A DNA stretch of 64,000 bases from Flavobacterium shii (GCF_025847235.1 NZ_JAOZEW010000022.1:1-64000), one strand, 5' to 3'; counted from the stretch's first letter, positions 21,201 to 30,126 are shown. The notes: a model not told the origin generated them from the letters alone. A program made the numbers and translations.

Positions 21201-24200
21201 CACCAACACATTTAATCTCCGTTGCTTCAACCTTGGTAATATTCGGATTAATTGGAGTTGTTACCTTCACAGAAACTTTCGTTTCTATAGAACAACCATT
21301 AGAAGTAATTCTAAAATAATAATCTCCTGTTGCTGCTGTTTGAAAAACATTACCTGGAAAATCAGTCCAAGTTGCTCCATTATCTGCTGAATATGCATAG
21401 GTATAAATTCCGTTACCGCCATTTGCAGTCACAGTTATCTGTGCATTAGTCGTTGTAAAAGGCGGAATAATTGCACAAGTGATGTCTTTATCTAAACTTG
21501 CACTAATTGATAATTGATTACCAACTATTACTGTAGTTTTTGCTTCACAACCATTAGCATCTTTAATACTTAGTATATAAGTACCAGGCCCTGAAATTGT
21601 TTTTATTGGATCAGTATCATATACGCCATCAATACCATATAACTTAATAGCCGCTAGGTCTGTGTCGTAAACGGTTCCTGTAATAGTCACTGTAATAGCA
21701 GTTCCTGAATAACATAATGGAGTCGTAATTGGAACAATCGTTGGAACAGCATCTCTAACTACTTCAATAGTCTTCATTGATGGACAACCATTTTTATCTA
21801 CTACATAAACATCATAAAATAACCCATCTAAACTAGTGTCTTTAGTGAAAACAGTATTTGTAGTATAAGATCCCAATGCAGGTGTGGTTCCTTTTTTAAC
21901 TACAGCATAACTCAACGGTGCTGTTCCTCCGGCAGCCACTACAGTAATTGTAGTTTCTACTTTTGAACAAAACACTTTAGTCGCTGTTACATCTGTAAAG
22001 GTTATCGTAGTAGGTTCATCTAATGCAACACCAAACGAAGCCTTACAACCTGTTGATGTATTGGTAACAGTTATCGTGTATGTTTCTCCTCCTTTTAACC
22101 CGGAATAAAGAATAACATCTCCTGTTTTTACTCCACCAGCAATTGTTCCAGAAACACTACCTACCAATGCATAATTATAAGCTATTGCTGTATTACCAGA
22201 AACAGTAAATTCAATTTTACCATCAAGGGCAGTATTACAAGTCACAGCAGTTTTTACTTGTCCCGTTACTTGTATTGGAACAACATTTTTAATCTCAAAA
22301 TTACCTGTAACTGTACATTTATTAGCATCCGTTACTTTAAAGTAATACGTTCCCGGTGCCAAATTAGTGAATGTATATGTATTGGTAAGTATACCCGCTG
22401 CTACAACTGGTGTAGGTCCTGTAATTTCATATTTAAATGGTGCTAAACCATCTGTAAAAGTAACTTCAAGGTCACTAACATCTTCATTAGTTTTACAAGT
22501 AATAAGACTCTTTTGTACAAAAGTCAAAGGAGATGGTGGTGTTAAAGGCTTAATTATTACCGATGTTGCCTTCGTACAATCATTTGCATCTTTTACCATA
22601 ATGCTTACCGTCTGTGATGTGCTAACAGGGAAAGTGTTGCTTTTAATATAAGTACTTCCTCCGTCATAACTATACCAATATTTATCTGTACCTGTCATAG
22701 GAGTTCCTCCTGATGCAGTTACTGTAATAAGTGCTGGTTGCGAAATATTATTTGCACCACACGTTAAATTAGTAGCCACAGCTGATACAACCAATACCGG
22801 TGGATCAACTAAGATTACTTTTATGCTTGCAGACTCACATTTTTTAGTATCAATAACTTTAAAGTAGTACGTTCCTGCACCTGCATTTGCATATACATTA
22901 GACCCCATTAAAGTAAAAGTAGTATCATCGGTAGAAACATAATAAGTATATGGTCCTACTCCTAAATTACCTGTAATTGTTATAGATCCTGTAGCCCCTC
23001 CAAAACAAGCTGGATTTGTTTGGGTAGCTGATGCTGTTGGCAACACTTTGGCAACAATATCTTGTTTAACAACTGTTATACAACCTTTGCTATCTGTAAT
23101 TTCAAAATAATAAGTCGCTGCAGCCGAACCTGTATTAGTTGTATATGTAAAAGTAGTTAAGCCTGCTCCAACATCCGTGTAAGCTCCACCAAAAGCAGCT
23201 CCTGTTGTATTAACTCTATATTTATAATTCGGATATCCTTTTTCTATTTTAACCTTAATAATGGCATTAGGATTTGTAGGATCACAATCTAGCTCTTTAT
23301 CCAATCCAATAGTTGCTGTTAATGGCGAAGCAATAGTAGTATTTACAGTTAGATCTTTATAACATCCGGTTGCTGTATCTGTAACAACAATCGTATAAGT
23401 TCCCGGGATTAATCCTGTGAATGTTCCATTATTTTGCGCAGGTTTAATTCCGTTAATACTGTACACATAATTAGCATGTGTATTTGGAGTTACTTTTATT
23501 GTCGCTCCAGCAGCGCCGTAACAAAAATCTGAAGCTACCAGATCAATCTCTGCGTCAATTGGTACTATATCGTCTATTACAAAAGTTTGACTAACCTGAC
23601 ATCCTTTTAAATCACTTACTAATACCGAATAAGTACCAGCAACTAAACCTGCAAAGGTTTTTGTTGTTTGTACAATTGGTAAACCAGCAACTGGTAAAGT
23701 TTGTGTAACTGTATAAATATAGCTTCCCCAACCTCCTGTAACTTCGATTACTGCTGTTCCTTTATCCAAACAAGTAACTCCCGTAGTAACTGCTGGAGTA
23801 ATTTCTAAAAGTGCTGTAGGACCAGCAATAGTAACATCTGCTGATTTTTCACACTTAGTAGTTGTATTCGTAACAATTATAGTATGTGTTCCGGCACTTA
23901 ATCCAGGTACACTAATATTAAAAGAAGAACCTGCTCCTGGAGATATTCCTGTTCCTGTTACCGAACCAATTACATAAGAATATGGTGTACCATTTCCTAA
24001 ACCGGAAACAGTAAATGTTGCAGAACCTTTAGTATCTCCAAAACATTGTATATCTGTATTTACCTTAGCTGCTATTGTAATTTCAGGCAATGCATCAATG
24101 GTAATTGGTTTTTCAAATGTACAATTATTAGCATCTTTTACTTGAAAAGTATAGGTTCCAGGGGCTAACCCTAAAAATATACCCGTCGAAGCTCCCGTTA

Positions 24201-27200
24201 CATTTGATGTTGCAGCTGCCGGAGCAGTGATTGCGTATGATTTTGTTCCTGTTCCTCCTATTACGGCACTAATTGTAACATTTACTTTATTAGACGGACA
24301 TTCAAGTGCTGAAGGAGTAAGGGTCATTGCTGTAGGTGGGTCTAATTTTACAATTGTCCCAACTGGAATTGTTTTAAAACATGCATTTGCATCTGTAATT
24401 GTAACTGTATAGATTCCTCCTTGAGTTAAATTATCAAATACTTTCGATCCTTGTGGTCCTACTAATTTTATACCATCTTTATTCAAAGTATAAGTATATG
24501 TAGGAGTCCCGCCAGAAACAGTCTTAACTGTAATAACCGCTGGATGATCACAAGTATAAGCCGTAGATATCTCAGCCGTACCATCAATTAGATCAGGTTG
24601 AGATAAAGTAATTTCTTTTATGTCCGAAAGACAACCTTTATCATCTTTAACCTGGTATTTGTAAGCTACATTCGCTTTTAAACCTGTATAATTAGTTTGT
24701 GTACTGAATGGCTTTAAGTCAAAACTATACTCATATCCTCCAGAACCCAATGAACCTGCCAATACCACAGAACCATTACTATCTCCATTACATTTTGGAT
24801 TTGTTGGTGTTGCTGTAACTTCTGGACTTGTAATTGCGTCTACAACACCATCTACTGTTGTTGTACATTTATTTTTATCGGTAATATCAAATTTATATGT
24901 ACCCGCAATAGTAGTTGTATATATAAATGTTGGACCTGGTGTTGTAATAACATTAGTCAAATCACCATTAACTGTATAAGTAAACGGACTTGTTCCACCA
25001 CTAATTGTTACTTCTATCTTAGCTTCTTTCGGAGCAATACAAGTTAATGAAGTAGTCGTAAGTGCTTTTGCCGTAATTTTTGGATTAATTTTTTGGCTCA
25101 CAGCTACATCTGCACAACCAAAAGCATCTGTAATTAAAAATGAATAATCACCTGTTGCAGTTGCATCATATGTAAATGAAGAACCTGTAACTGGCACACT
25201 ACCACTTAATGTACCTGTATTATATTTAACCTGATAGCTATATGGAGCTACTCCACCTATAATACTAACTGTAATTGTTGCTTTGGTATTATCAAAACAT
25301 AAACCTGTGTTTTGTGTGATAGTAGCTACTGGAGCTACTGGAGCAGCGATAATTAAATCGGTGTCTTTATTATCCGAACAGCCATTTGCGTCAACTCCCG
25401 AAACTGTATAGGTCCCAGGTTTAATATCTTTTAATATACCACTACTTGGGAAAGTAGTTACATTAGGAGGTGTTGCTTTATCGGTAAGTGTAAATGTGTA
25501 CCCTGGAGTTCCTCCAGTTCCTGTTGCAGTAACTGTAGCTCCTTCTGAACATTTAGCAATTGTTGCTGTTGCATTAACTTCAAATATAGCTGGTGCACCT
25601 ATTTCCGGAGTAAACGGGAAAGTACATCCAACCGAAACTTCATCATAACGTACCTGAACATTATACTTAGCTGCTCCTAAACCACCAACTAAAAGTGGCG
25701 ATACTGTGGTAGTTACCCATGTTACTCCATTATCAATAGAATACTGGTATCCTTTAGTAGCATCAAAATTTTCTGCAGTAATTGTTATTGATCCATCTTT
25801 TGTACCATTACAACTTACACTTACTGGTTTTGTAACATCTGCTTTAAATTTTTTATTTGGATCTACAATAACAGGGAATTCTACAGTTGACAAACATGAT
25901 ATTGGCAATTGGTATACCTCTATGTCGTCAACAGCAAAATCAATCCCATCAATCTGAGAAACTTCAAGTCGCAAAACAAAATCCAATGTAGTATTAGCTC
26001 CAGGATTAATTGTTCTGTTATATTCTACCCAACCATTAGTTTTTGGAATACCGCCAGTAGATTGTGATGATAATGGAACTCCTGCGCTGTTTTGTAATTC
26101 TACAGTAAGAGATGCATCTGGTTGAGTATTTCCTATTTTTAATAAATTCGTAGCAAAGAATCTAACCTGTATAGGTTGATCTGGTACAATGTCTTTAATA
26201 ACTTTTCTATAAAGAACTGCATTATTTGGAATAGCATTACCTGCATCAACTGCTAAATATCTGCCTGTAGCACTACCTGTTGTATGATCAACAGGATTAT
26301 GCCATCCAATATATGGGTTATTTTTTAAAGAACTAGTAACGGTATATTCTCCGTTACCAAATAACTTATTTCCATTACATTTTGTTGCTTCAACTTGTCG
26401 CTCCCAACAAAAAGCTGGGTTAATACCTGGCGAAGTAGCATCTGGTCCAGAACCAAAATCTTCTTTTAATAAATTACTAAATGTTGGTGCAGAAACCAGT
26501 TTATATCTTACACTAATTATATGTGGGTTTCCTGGAGCAGATGGTGGTACGTTTAAAAATACTTTTGGATCTGCTGTATTTGGGTTCTTAACATTATTTA
26601 AATAATACTCATACTCATAATTAGTTCCTGCAGGGTTTGTAACCGTAACTGTAGTTGTAGCATTACCATCACAATTAAATGTAGGTGTTGAAACTGTAAT
26701 TGTCGGATCTGCTGGTTTTGGATCTAAAACGATTCCTGTCATTGGGTAAATACAACCCGCCGCATCTTTTATATATAAAGTATAAGGAGTTGAACTAGGC
26801 TCCATATAAGCTTCATTAGAGGTTATCCAAGTATTTCCACCATCAAAACTATACCTATATAAGTTTGGTGCAGCAAATGGCACTCCTCCCTGAGCATTTG
26901 TAATTCTTACTTTACCTTGATTTTCATGACCAGGCAATCCGCAACCAGATAACTCTGCAACTCCTGCAGATGCTGTCAAAGCAAATGCTGGTCCTTGGAT
27001 TGTAATAGCCTTTGAAGCATCAAGACAATCTACTCCTTGATAAGTATATTTTACAACAACATCATAATCACCAGGAGCTAAATTAGAAAAAATAGGATTT
27101 GTAGAAAAGGTTATCCCATTATCAATACTATACGAAACTGTATAGCCAGAATTAGCTGGGTTTAATGTAATACTGATTTCACCATTATTAACTCCATAAC

Positions 27201-30126
27201 AAGTAATCGTATTTGGGGTAATAGTAGGAGTTGGTTTTTGTAATGCATCGACAGTTATTGTTGCTGTTGTCTCGCAATTATTATAATCTACAACTTTTAT
27301 TGTATATAAACCTGGTGTTGCAGCTGGTATTTGTGGATAATCCTGAAATTCTGTTGAGCCATTTACAAAATAAGAATATGGAGCTGTACCACCAACTGGA
27401 GAGACTAAAATTTCTCCTTCACTACAAGCGGTTAAAGGCACGTTTAGTGAAGCCGTTGCTGTTAATTTTGCTGGTTCTACAACTTTAACATTTTCAGTAT
27501 ATAAACACCCATCATCGGTAGTTACTTTAATCGTATATGTTCCCGGAGCCAACTTATCAAAAGTATAATCACTCTGGGCAATTGGACCAATACTTTTAAC
27601 CATAGTACCACTAATACTATAGTAATATTGTTCTCTTACATTTTTGGCTGCTATTTTAATAGATCCTAAATCTCCATTACATAATGGATTGTTAACTTTT
27701 ACATCTACCTTAAAATCTCTATCTCTAACATCGATTCCAGGAACCGAAAAAATACAAGGATTTGTAAGTACCCCTTTTTGTTTAATATATACAGTATACG
27801 TATTTGGAGTACTAATATCAAAAATATTACTATCTTGATATGGTCCTGCCTTACTTAAACTATATTCATAATCATTACCAACACCTCCAACAACAATTTG
27901 TCCTTTAGTTTTACAAATAATATCAGTGCTTTTCGCGGTAGGATTTAGCAAGTTATGATACACATTGAAATAATATCGACTAAAACACCCACCTGCATAA
28001 TTAAGAACAACTCGATATTGTCCTTCTGCATTTGCTGTGTAATCCTGCCCAATGGCGACTTGCTTCCAAGTACATGTATCACTTTCATTGGCACAATCGG
28101 CCATAGTCATTGGATTACAACTTGCTTCATCTAGTTTTTCCCAAACAATAGAATTTGCATCTGTAACTCCTGTTCGAATTAATCGAGTAGCATTGGCACC
28201 ACATAAAATTATCTTAGGTAATTCTTTTCCGTTATTTTTACAAATTACAACTTCATCTGCAAAAGGAATCACAGGGTTTTTTGTTGTAGACCCAAATGCT
28301 GTTACGGTCACAACTTGTTTTATACTTTTACAAGGAGCTGCAGCAAAATTATCTACGTAATACGTTCCTATTTGTGAAACAGTAATAGATTGTGTAGTTC
28401 CAATAACTGGTACTCCTGTTGGGCTTGTTGACCATGAGTAACTACTATATCCATTAGCTGCTGTAAGCTTTACACTAGCTGTACATAATTGATATTCTTT
28501 CGTATATATACATGCATCAACACCAACTAAAAAATTCGTAGATGTTGGTGTTCCTATAAAACAACTATTAAAAGAAGACAAACTAGGATCATCTGTTATT
28601 AATGTTTTATTAATCTCTCCTCTGTAAGTACCGAAAGCTTGATTTTGAATTAAGTTAGAACAAACATCACTTAAATCATTACAGGTTGGTACAACCTTTA
28701 CTTTTAAGTTTATCTCATAACGAGGGTCATCAATCTCAACCAAATTCTTTGGAACTGTAAAAACAATTGTTCTTGTAGCGGCATTATATGTATAAGTAAT
28801 CTTCGAACCATTAGGTACTATAATATTTGCCGGATCGAATATAATGTTGATTGGCAAAACATCTCTAATCGTAAAATTGTCAGCATTATCATTTCCAACA
28901 TTCTGGAAACCAATTTTGTAGTATAATTCCTGTCCTAAAACAACAGGGGTATTACCAATATCTTTACCTGCGGCATCTAATACTTCTTTGGTTAATACGA
29001 TTTTTGGTTCAATAATATCTACAGCAATAGCATTAAAATAATAAAAGTAAACGTCTTGTGTACTACCTAAACGAATAACTGCTGATGTTGCCCCATTGTT
29101 AATAATAGTATTATTAACATTATTAATACTTATGATACCTGCGTCATATCCCAGAGTATTTTTACTTGCAGGATTTCTATCAAGAAAATTCTCATTTGTT
29201 AATGATAATGGATTCGTTTGGTCAATGTAAGTGACACTACTATTGAAAAAATTATTTGCTGCTCTAATAGTAGTTCCAGCTCTATTTGAGGCACTAATTG
29301 TTGTATTATTAATTCGTAGGTAATCACCCGGGATTGGTAAATCTCCTTCAAGTGCAGAAAAAGCAAACTTTACACGTACTGGTCCAGCTGGTATTGTTCT
29401 AAATCCTGAAACATTTATATCTAATGTTGTAGCTCCTCCAATACCACTAAAACCATCAAATGAAGTAATTGCTTTTGCAGGTAATTTTGGATCTTCATAA
29501 ACAATATAAAGTGACCAACCTGCTGATAATCCTGTTCCACTATTACCTCCTACACTAGAAAGTACATTAGCAACAGTATATGTTCCTTGTGGAGTAGGAT
29601 TTAAAGCTGCATTGGCTACTAAATCTGTAACATTTGCATAACATGCATAGGGCTTGTTATTATCCCCTCCAATTGGGGTCTTATCTGCATCGTAAATTAC
29701 CTCACCCGTAATTTCATTATACCCCCCTGTAGGCATTTTTAGCTTTACCTTGTTAATTGTCGATCTGTTTCCACTTTGTAAGATAGCCCCCCAATACAAT
29801 GCCGCATAAACTATTTTATAACAGTCCGGATTCGGAATTTTTAAATTAGCACTACTAGAGCTAAAGGTCGTATTATCATTATCGATATCAATATATTGCA
29901 TACTGAAATCAGAATTATAGCCTCCATCATTATAAGCATCATTAGGTCTATTATTATTTCTATTCAAATCTCTATTTAAGATACTGTTCCCAATTAGGAG
30001 CATGTCTCCTTTCAAATTCTTATCAAACCTTGAGGTAAAGGGTTTTAGATTTTGAGAATAGGAAATGATACTTTGAAAAAAGATCAAAGCAAATAAAGCA
30101 AATTTTAAAATAGTAGGTTTTTTCAT
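12250..30126 (-). CDS. sprB: SprB-like giant gliding-motility adhesin, 5958 aa
   Basis: A cell-surface adhesin in one uninterrupted 17.9-kb frame. Order of parts: signal peptide 1-25 (ending SYSQ); an N-terminal extracellular domain to about 370; a DUF11-like module (about 375-490, LGQELYYKIGFQNVGN); Ig-like, Cys-rich segments to about 800; then some 55 SprB-type repeats by my count (about 805-5865), each near 85-110 residues with a Cys-x-G opening, a GGTxPYxY core and a GTYTxxVxDxxGC end. A jelly-roll-like domain interrupts the array at about 1217-1414. The end (from about 5872) is a gliding-associated type B sorting domain (PNHFTPNGDGVNDTW). With sprC, sprD and sprF around it, this is the T9SS-exported SprB that gliding motors move along the cell. 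Size is close to the roughly 6500-residue F. johnsoniae SprB. Confidence 0.92.
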   Translation of the reverse strand: MKKPTILKFALFALIFFQSIISYSQNLKPFTSRFDKNLKGDMLLIGNSILNRDLNRNNNRPNDAYNDGGYNSDFSMQYIDIDNDNTTFSSSSANLKIPNPDCYKIVYAALYWGAILQSGNRSTINKVKLKMPTGGYNEITGEVIYDADKTPIGGDNNKPYACYANVTDLVANAALNPTPQGTYTVANVLSSVGGNSGTGLSAGWSLYIVYEDPKLPAKAITSFDGFSGIGGATTLDINVSGFRTIPAGPVRVKFAFSALEGDLPIPGDYLRINNTTISASNRAGTTIRAANNFFNSSVTYIDQTNPLSLTNENFLDRNPASKNTLGYDAGIISINNVNNTIINNGATSAVIRLGSTQDVYFYYFNAIAVDIIEPKIVLTKEVLDAAGKDIGNTPVVLGQELYYKIGFQNVGNDNADNFTIRDVLPINIIFDPANIIVPNGSKITYTYNAATRTIVFTVPKNLVEIDDPRYEINLKVKVVPTCNDLSDVCSNLIQNQAFGTYRGEINKTLITDDPSLSSFNSCFIGTPTSTNFLVGVDACIYTKEYQLCTASVKLTAANGYSSYSWSTSPTGVPVIGTTQSITVSQIGTYYVDNFAAAPCKSIKQVVTVTAFGSTTKNPVIPFADEVVICKNNGKELPKIILCGANATRLIRTGVTDANSIVWEKLDEASCNPMTMADCANESDTCTWKQVAIGQDYTANAEGQYRVVLNYAGGCFSRYYFNVYHNLLNPTAKSTDIICKTKGQIVVGGVGNDYEYSLSKAGPYQDSNIFDISTPNTYTVYIKQKGVLTNPCIFSVPGIDVRDRDFKVDVKVNNPLCNGDLGSIKIAAKNVREQYYYSISGTMVKSIGPIAQSDYTFDKLAPGTYTIKVTTDDGCLYTENVKVVEPAKLTATASLNVPLTACSEGEILVSPVGGTAPYSYFVNGSTEFQDYPQIPAATPGLYTIKVVDYNNCETTATITVDALQKPTPTITPNTITCYGVNNGEISITLNPANSGYTVSYSIDNGITFSTNPIFSNLAPGDYDVVVKYTYQGVDCLDASKAITIQGPAFALTASAGVAELSGCGLPGHENQGKVRITNAQGGVPFAAPNLYRYSFDGGNTWITSNEAYMEPSSTPYTLYIKDAAGCIYPMTGIVLDPKPADPTITVSTPTFNCDGNATTTVTVTNPAGTNYEYEYYLNNVKNPNTADPKVFLNVPPSAPGNPHIISVRYKLVSAPTFSNLLKEDFGSGPDATSPGINPAFCWERQVEATKCNGNKLFGNGEYTVTSSLKNNPYIGWHNPVDHTTGSATGRYLAVDAGNAIPNNAVLYRKVIKDIVPDQPIQVRFFATNLLKIGNTQPDASLTVELQNSAGVPLSSQSTGGIPKTNGWVEYNRTINPGANTTLDFVLRLEVSQIDGIDFAVDDIEVYQLPISCLSTVEFPVIVDPNKKFKADVTKPVSVSCNGTKDGSITITAENFDATKGYQYSIDNGVTWVTTTVSPLLVGGLGAAKYNVQVRYDEVSVGCTFPFTPEIGAPAIFEVNATATIAKCSEGATVTATGTGGTPGYTFTLTDKATPPNVTTFPSSGILKDIKPGTYTVSGVDANGCSDNKDTDLIIAAPVAPVATITQNTGLCFDNTKATITVSIIGGVAPYSYQVKYNTGTLSGSVPVTGSSFTYDATATGDYSFLITDAFGCADVAVSQKINPKITAKALTTTSLTCIAPKEAKIEVTISGGTSPFTYTVNGDLTNVITTPGPTFIYTTTIAGTYKFDITDKNKCTTTVDGVVDAITSPEVTATPTNPKCNGDSNGSVVLAGSLGSGGYEYSFDLKPFSTQTNYTGLKANVAYKYQVKDDKGCLSDIKEITLSQPDLIDGTAEISTAYTCDHPAVITVKTVSGGTPTYTYTLNKDGIKLVGPQGSKVFDNLTQGGIYTVTITDANACFKTIPVGTIVKLDPPTAMTLTPSALECPSNKVNVTISAVIGGTGTKSYAITAPAAATSNVTGASTGIFLGLAPGTYTFQVKDANNCTFEKPITIDALPEITIAAKVNTDIQCFGDTKGSATFTVSGLGNGTPYSYVIGSVTGTGISPGAGSSFNISVPGLSAGTHTIIVTNTTTKCEKSADVTIAGPTALLEITPAVTTGVTCLDKGTAVIEVTGGWGSYIYTVTQTLPVAGLPIVQTTKTFAGLVAGTYSVLVSDLKGCQVSQTFVIDDIVPIDAEIDLVASDFCYGAAGATIKVTPNTHANYVYSINGIKPAQNNGTFTGLIPGTYTIVVTDTATGCYKDLTVNTTIASPLTATIGLDKELDCDPTNPNAIIKVKIEKGYPNYKYRVNTTGAAFGGAYTDVGAGLTTFTYTTNTGSAAATYYFEITDSKGCITVVKQDIVAKVLPTASATQTNPACFGGATGSITITGNLGVGPYTYYVSTDDTTFTLMGSNVYANAGAGTYYFKVIDTKKCESASIKVILVDPPVLVVSAVATNLTCGANNISQPALITVTASGGTPMTGTDKYWYSYDGGSTYIKSNTFPVSTSQTVSIMVKDANDCTKATSVIIKPLTPPSPLTFVQKSLITCKTNEDVSDLEVTFTDGLAPFKYEITGPTPVVAAGILTNTYTFTNLAPGTYYFKVTDANKCTVTGNFEIKNVVPIQVTGQVKTAVTCNTALDGKIEFTVSGNTAIAYNYALVGSVSGTIAGGVKTGDVILYSGLKGGETYTITVTNTSTGCKASFGVALDEPTTITFTDVTATKVFCSKVETTITVVAAGGTAPLSYAVVKKGTTPALGSYTTNTVFTKDTSLDGLFYDVYVVDKNGCPSMKTIEVVRDAVPTIVPITTPLCYSGTAITVTITGTVYDTDLAAIKLYGIDGVYDTDPIKTISGPGTYILSIKDANGCEAKTTVIVGNQLSISASLDKDITCAIIPPFTTTNAQITVTANGGNGIYTYAYSADNGATWTDFPGNVFQTAATGDYYFRITSNGCSIETKVSVKVTTPINPNITKVEATEIKCVGDETAVLTITYDKTLGLAPYTFNVKNNTTGKDYGPLTTGLAAGNYTITITDAKGCTDSMDLPIAAPKPIVILHHELPISCVDDGLGNDNSVISMGSIIIDKITDGISTVGGSGGKGPYNYFVTGANGYKESELNNDGTTSVRFNVVDFGLYEIRVVDANGCTQIVSNVLVASIVTDLDIDIKTTASCDPAIGGTAVVKVGSTLSGNGPFHFAIYTGPGMKYPTVGTWQDETMLKGTTFTQLLPGVTYTFVIYDEATKCYHYQTADKPIPTNSTLQITKPEIQNVTCKGNADGKVSFVISTTYGVATPVKYQIFNAQSLVAIGPEVSATVPAAAPFLTVTSFGALPFGNYFILVKEDAGATNAGCSIASLPFDIVESGFALELTASVTKNSNTCVTNAGIITAIAKFGTANATTPYLYQIFPDTGVVGVLDGTDQKLIFPYDAGHVAFSATFDLALHKSNVFHKSAGNYIVYVKDAYGCIKEAFVTLKNDDAPTVTAPAAICFKDLPATVTVSGTVFTGSSITYSIGKGLPAVAVAGAYQTNPDFLIGTPGVYTFFVKDDNNCVAKAPFIVNDQILTDLKVIEELSCKTDPNATIHGIVSGGLGSGYTYQVKVDAGSFGAIIPIVGTTFDYSAATAGVYTFLITDGKCPITKEITVNDKVPTVFNTTVVDVKCNSGATGSIAVNVTSGSGKFEYKLDGPVSYPYQDSNIFGSLTAGTTYIVTVRNIKLCVTASTAITVGQPAPLALVTPVIVPLTCGVGNVAQSATVTIAATGGSTPYQYSFNNGDFGNQTVYTVVDTGLTQVIPYSIMDKFGCVESGTVTIDKLIPPTAFDLTQLTPITCDVQRTTVTITNVIGRPGATYSYATIAPSPVLVTNLTGSFPNLLPGDYVFQVTDIAYGCTYQEEYTIKEVVNIAATVESTTDISCLGTPDGKATLSVSGFGTGVTYTYIVNGGTPITGTDTVINLINLAAGHYIVDFKDNVTGCPATATFDIDAPALALTSSNVVTPLGCTTTGAVKITAVDGWGSYKYTLTSPTGIITTNNDGIFEGLTEVGLYNTSVKDAKGCIKTDSFSLTDPVKPVATIAATSDYCYVGTNTTTLVVTATSAAPHAVTPFMFSINNGQTWQNSGTFSDLAPGDYNAMVKDAFGCISVASATTIKEQLFANAVNKKELSCLVGNTNGSIRVTPTGGYAPYTYQVKIGAGTYFAIAATTATYTDYTVLASGSYRFLVTDAKGCTYETDAVVMTAPTPVDFTVVSKSPNCLATPGNISNGTITVTMAASNDNGPYTYVLEQVPPVAGTEITQGTGLFTGLPVGKYTVTVTSGRGCPVMKPIDIDAPDAVIATAVASPFVCASGNNPKTTVVTVTATGGTGTGFKYSEDNVEYFDSNVFDVDATTAESLTFYVKDSNECVASITIPIAAFPKLIAATVTYGPLMDCDNMKQVMNVAITGGTNTPKEFTYQAYKNDVAYGPLTTVTGRDFTFDAPDADSNYQFEVFDNNTTCSIKSVIQIVPVFNTIKVVANASAPAKCFGEANGTITINVTGYTGDYTYQVFKGGTPYPLENANTATGPVIITGLLAGDDYTVVVKATDYPKCSVTSNVVEITQPDVLDLNGLVVSNVNQNCRNLGAELTIDRTAIKGGTQEYSYGFAPKGTDYADVVFSSTDYIKTIPTTHTTAPFDEWDVYVKDANGCYIVKTVTIKLDPLPALTLAEPVSQCFDPLTETYTINVTASGVGPFEFSLDGQSFIAGPLTVKSQGIYDVYVKDANGCITPAIGAFTILDPLGLSAEISTYPTCNGNQGEITLTATGGNVTPATDYQYSIDSGAFGTDNVFKNLLPGTYTFTVKDMVTNCTKDLVKEILPATLVTGITLTPTHVSCNGGADGTIAVALDVINNDQPYKFSLVGDNGVTRLSQSTPLFKDLPVGIYTVKVISGRLCEALEVIEITQPLIITVPTPTPVQYGCTAGTNTVNHATITVSGVTGGTPTALDGSYPIYEFFRDGVSVQRGPETQYKEVDLLGGTYTVNVYDINGCMGSIGLPVKINPYISLDKIDIVVTAPITCPTKEEIMITVTTTGGTPALLKYTVVSTNGIPYNQTKTVSGNPVFTGLTVGNYIITVLNEATGCSIQDTHYVAEPNTFGLKATNAVSVTCFDSANGSIDLTITDSKSAPTDLSNGFSYTITGPTPSSGNSPNAGPFQISGLKAGNYTIVATLIGKPFCDVKSNFTIEGPTAALEIDKLTHTKITCVTGNNDGSISVSAKGGWSGSYEYQLELKATPGVAVAPWSWSTTSTFTGLTAGDYVVVVRDSGNCNVAGEVKLSIPTPIQVLASANVISVSCNGDKSGVITVNLTTGGVGSNYTYTLNTVSANPVISSGPTTNPVFSGLGAGTYTITATDGFSCFGTSLEIEIKEPTVVKASVSVSKTQTCLTQTELTLKAEGGTGPYTYSTDPTFTAPITFGNLTGGSITFPVSVGRHQYYVKDVNGCVSYIPVEFNNEPLEPLTIDLDLTNAIINCAGDATGRIIATAQGGLGNYVYTLSDATGNLQGPKADGIFTGLFAGTTYKVNVDSGDCQQAVAGIIITEPDTPLTIVDSKVSHVTCNGEKNGRIEIIASGGTGIIKYSISPNSNQFEDKNVFDKLAPGKYQVIVQDELGCFHNLPFEIVEPSILTARVLQPIIQEVCADDKDGAFSIEVKGGKSPYSYSLDKPTGTFLQGLAGEEIFNFENLSGGKHIVYVKDASGCTYEVEVIMDDPILLAPKAVVNYDCVNNAAANFVTITVDKSNTKLTDVEYSLDGAAFQPSNIFTNVAPGNHIIRAQHLNGCIQPTAEFKIEDIKPLTLTLTDGGLNEIVATATGGGGEYQYALDGEAYGSVNKFIIYKSGTYTVTVTDKNGCTATASRYFEYIDVCIPNHFTPNGDGVNDTWAPGCTVNYKDLTFDIFDRYGRVICKYKLGQKWDGRYNGAELPTGDYWYVLKLNDNKDDREFVGHFTLYR
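12534..27714 (-). repeat. array of about 55 SprB repeats with seven-unit super-repeat
   Basis: The repeats are clear at protein level but diverged at DNA level. Anchor units opening V-T/S-C-x-G/T-xxx-D/N-G have their Cys codons at 25810-25812, 24043-24045, 22237-22239, 20347-20349, 18433-18435, 16624-16626 and 14767-14769. That is residues 1439, 2028, 2630, 3260, 3898, 4501 and 5120, with seven units per step. The units just before and after each anchor also recur in type. The array ends in a Cys-less unit before the sorting domain. Confidence 0.75.

Noticed and set aside
17069..28360. Numerous 60-100-codon plus-strand frames opposite the SprB-like gene
   Set aside because: They are shadows of the Thr/Val/Gly-rich repeats. 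None has a ribosome binding site, and the minus-strand frame is continuous for 17.9 kb.
12250..30126. A frameshift or assembly collapse within the giant adhesin gene
   Set aside because: The frame stays open over the entire length with regular repeat spacing and intact signal peptide and sorting domain. Repeats are diverged at DNA level, which makes collapse unlikely.
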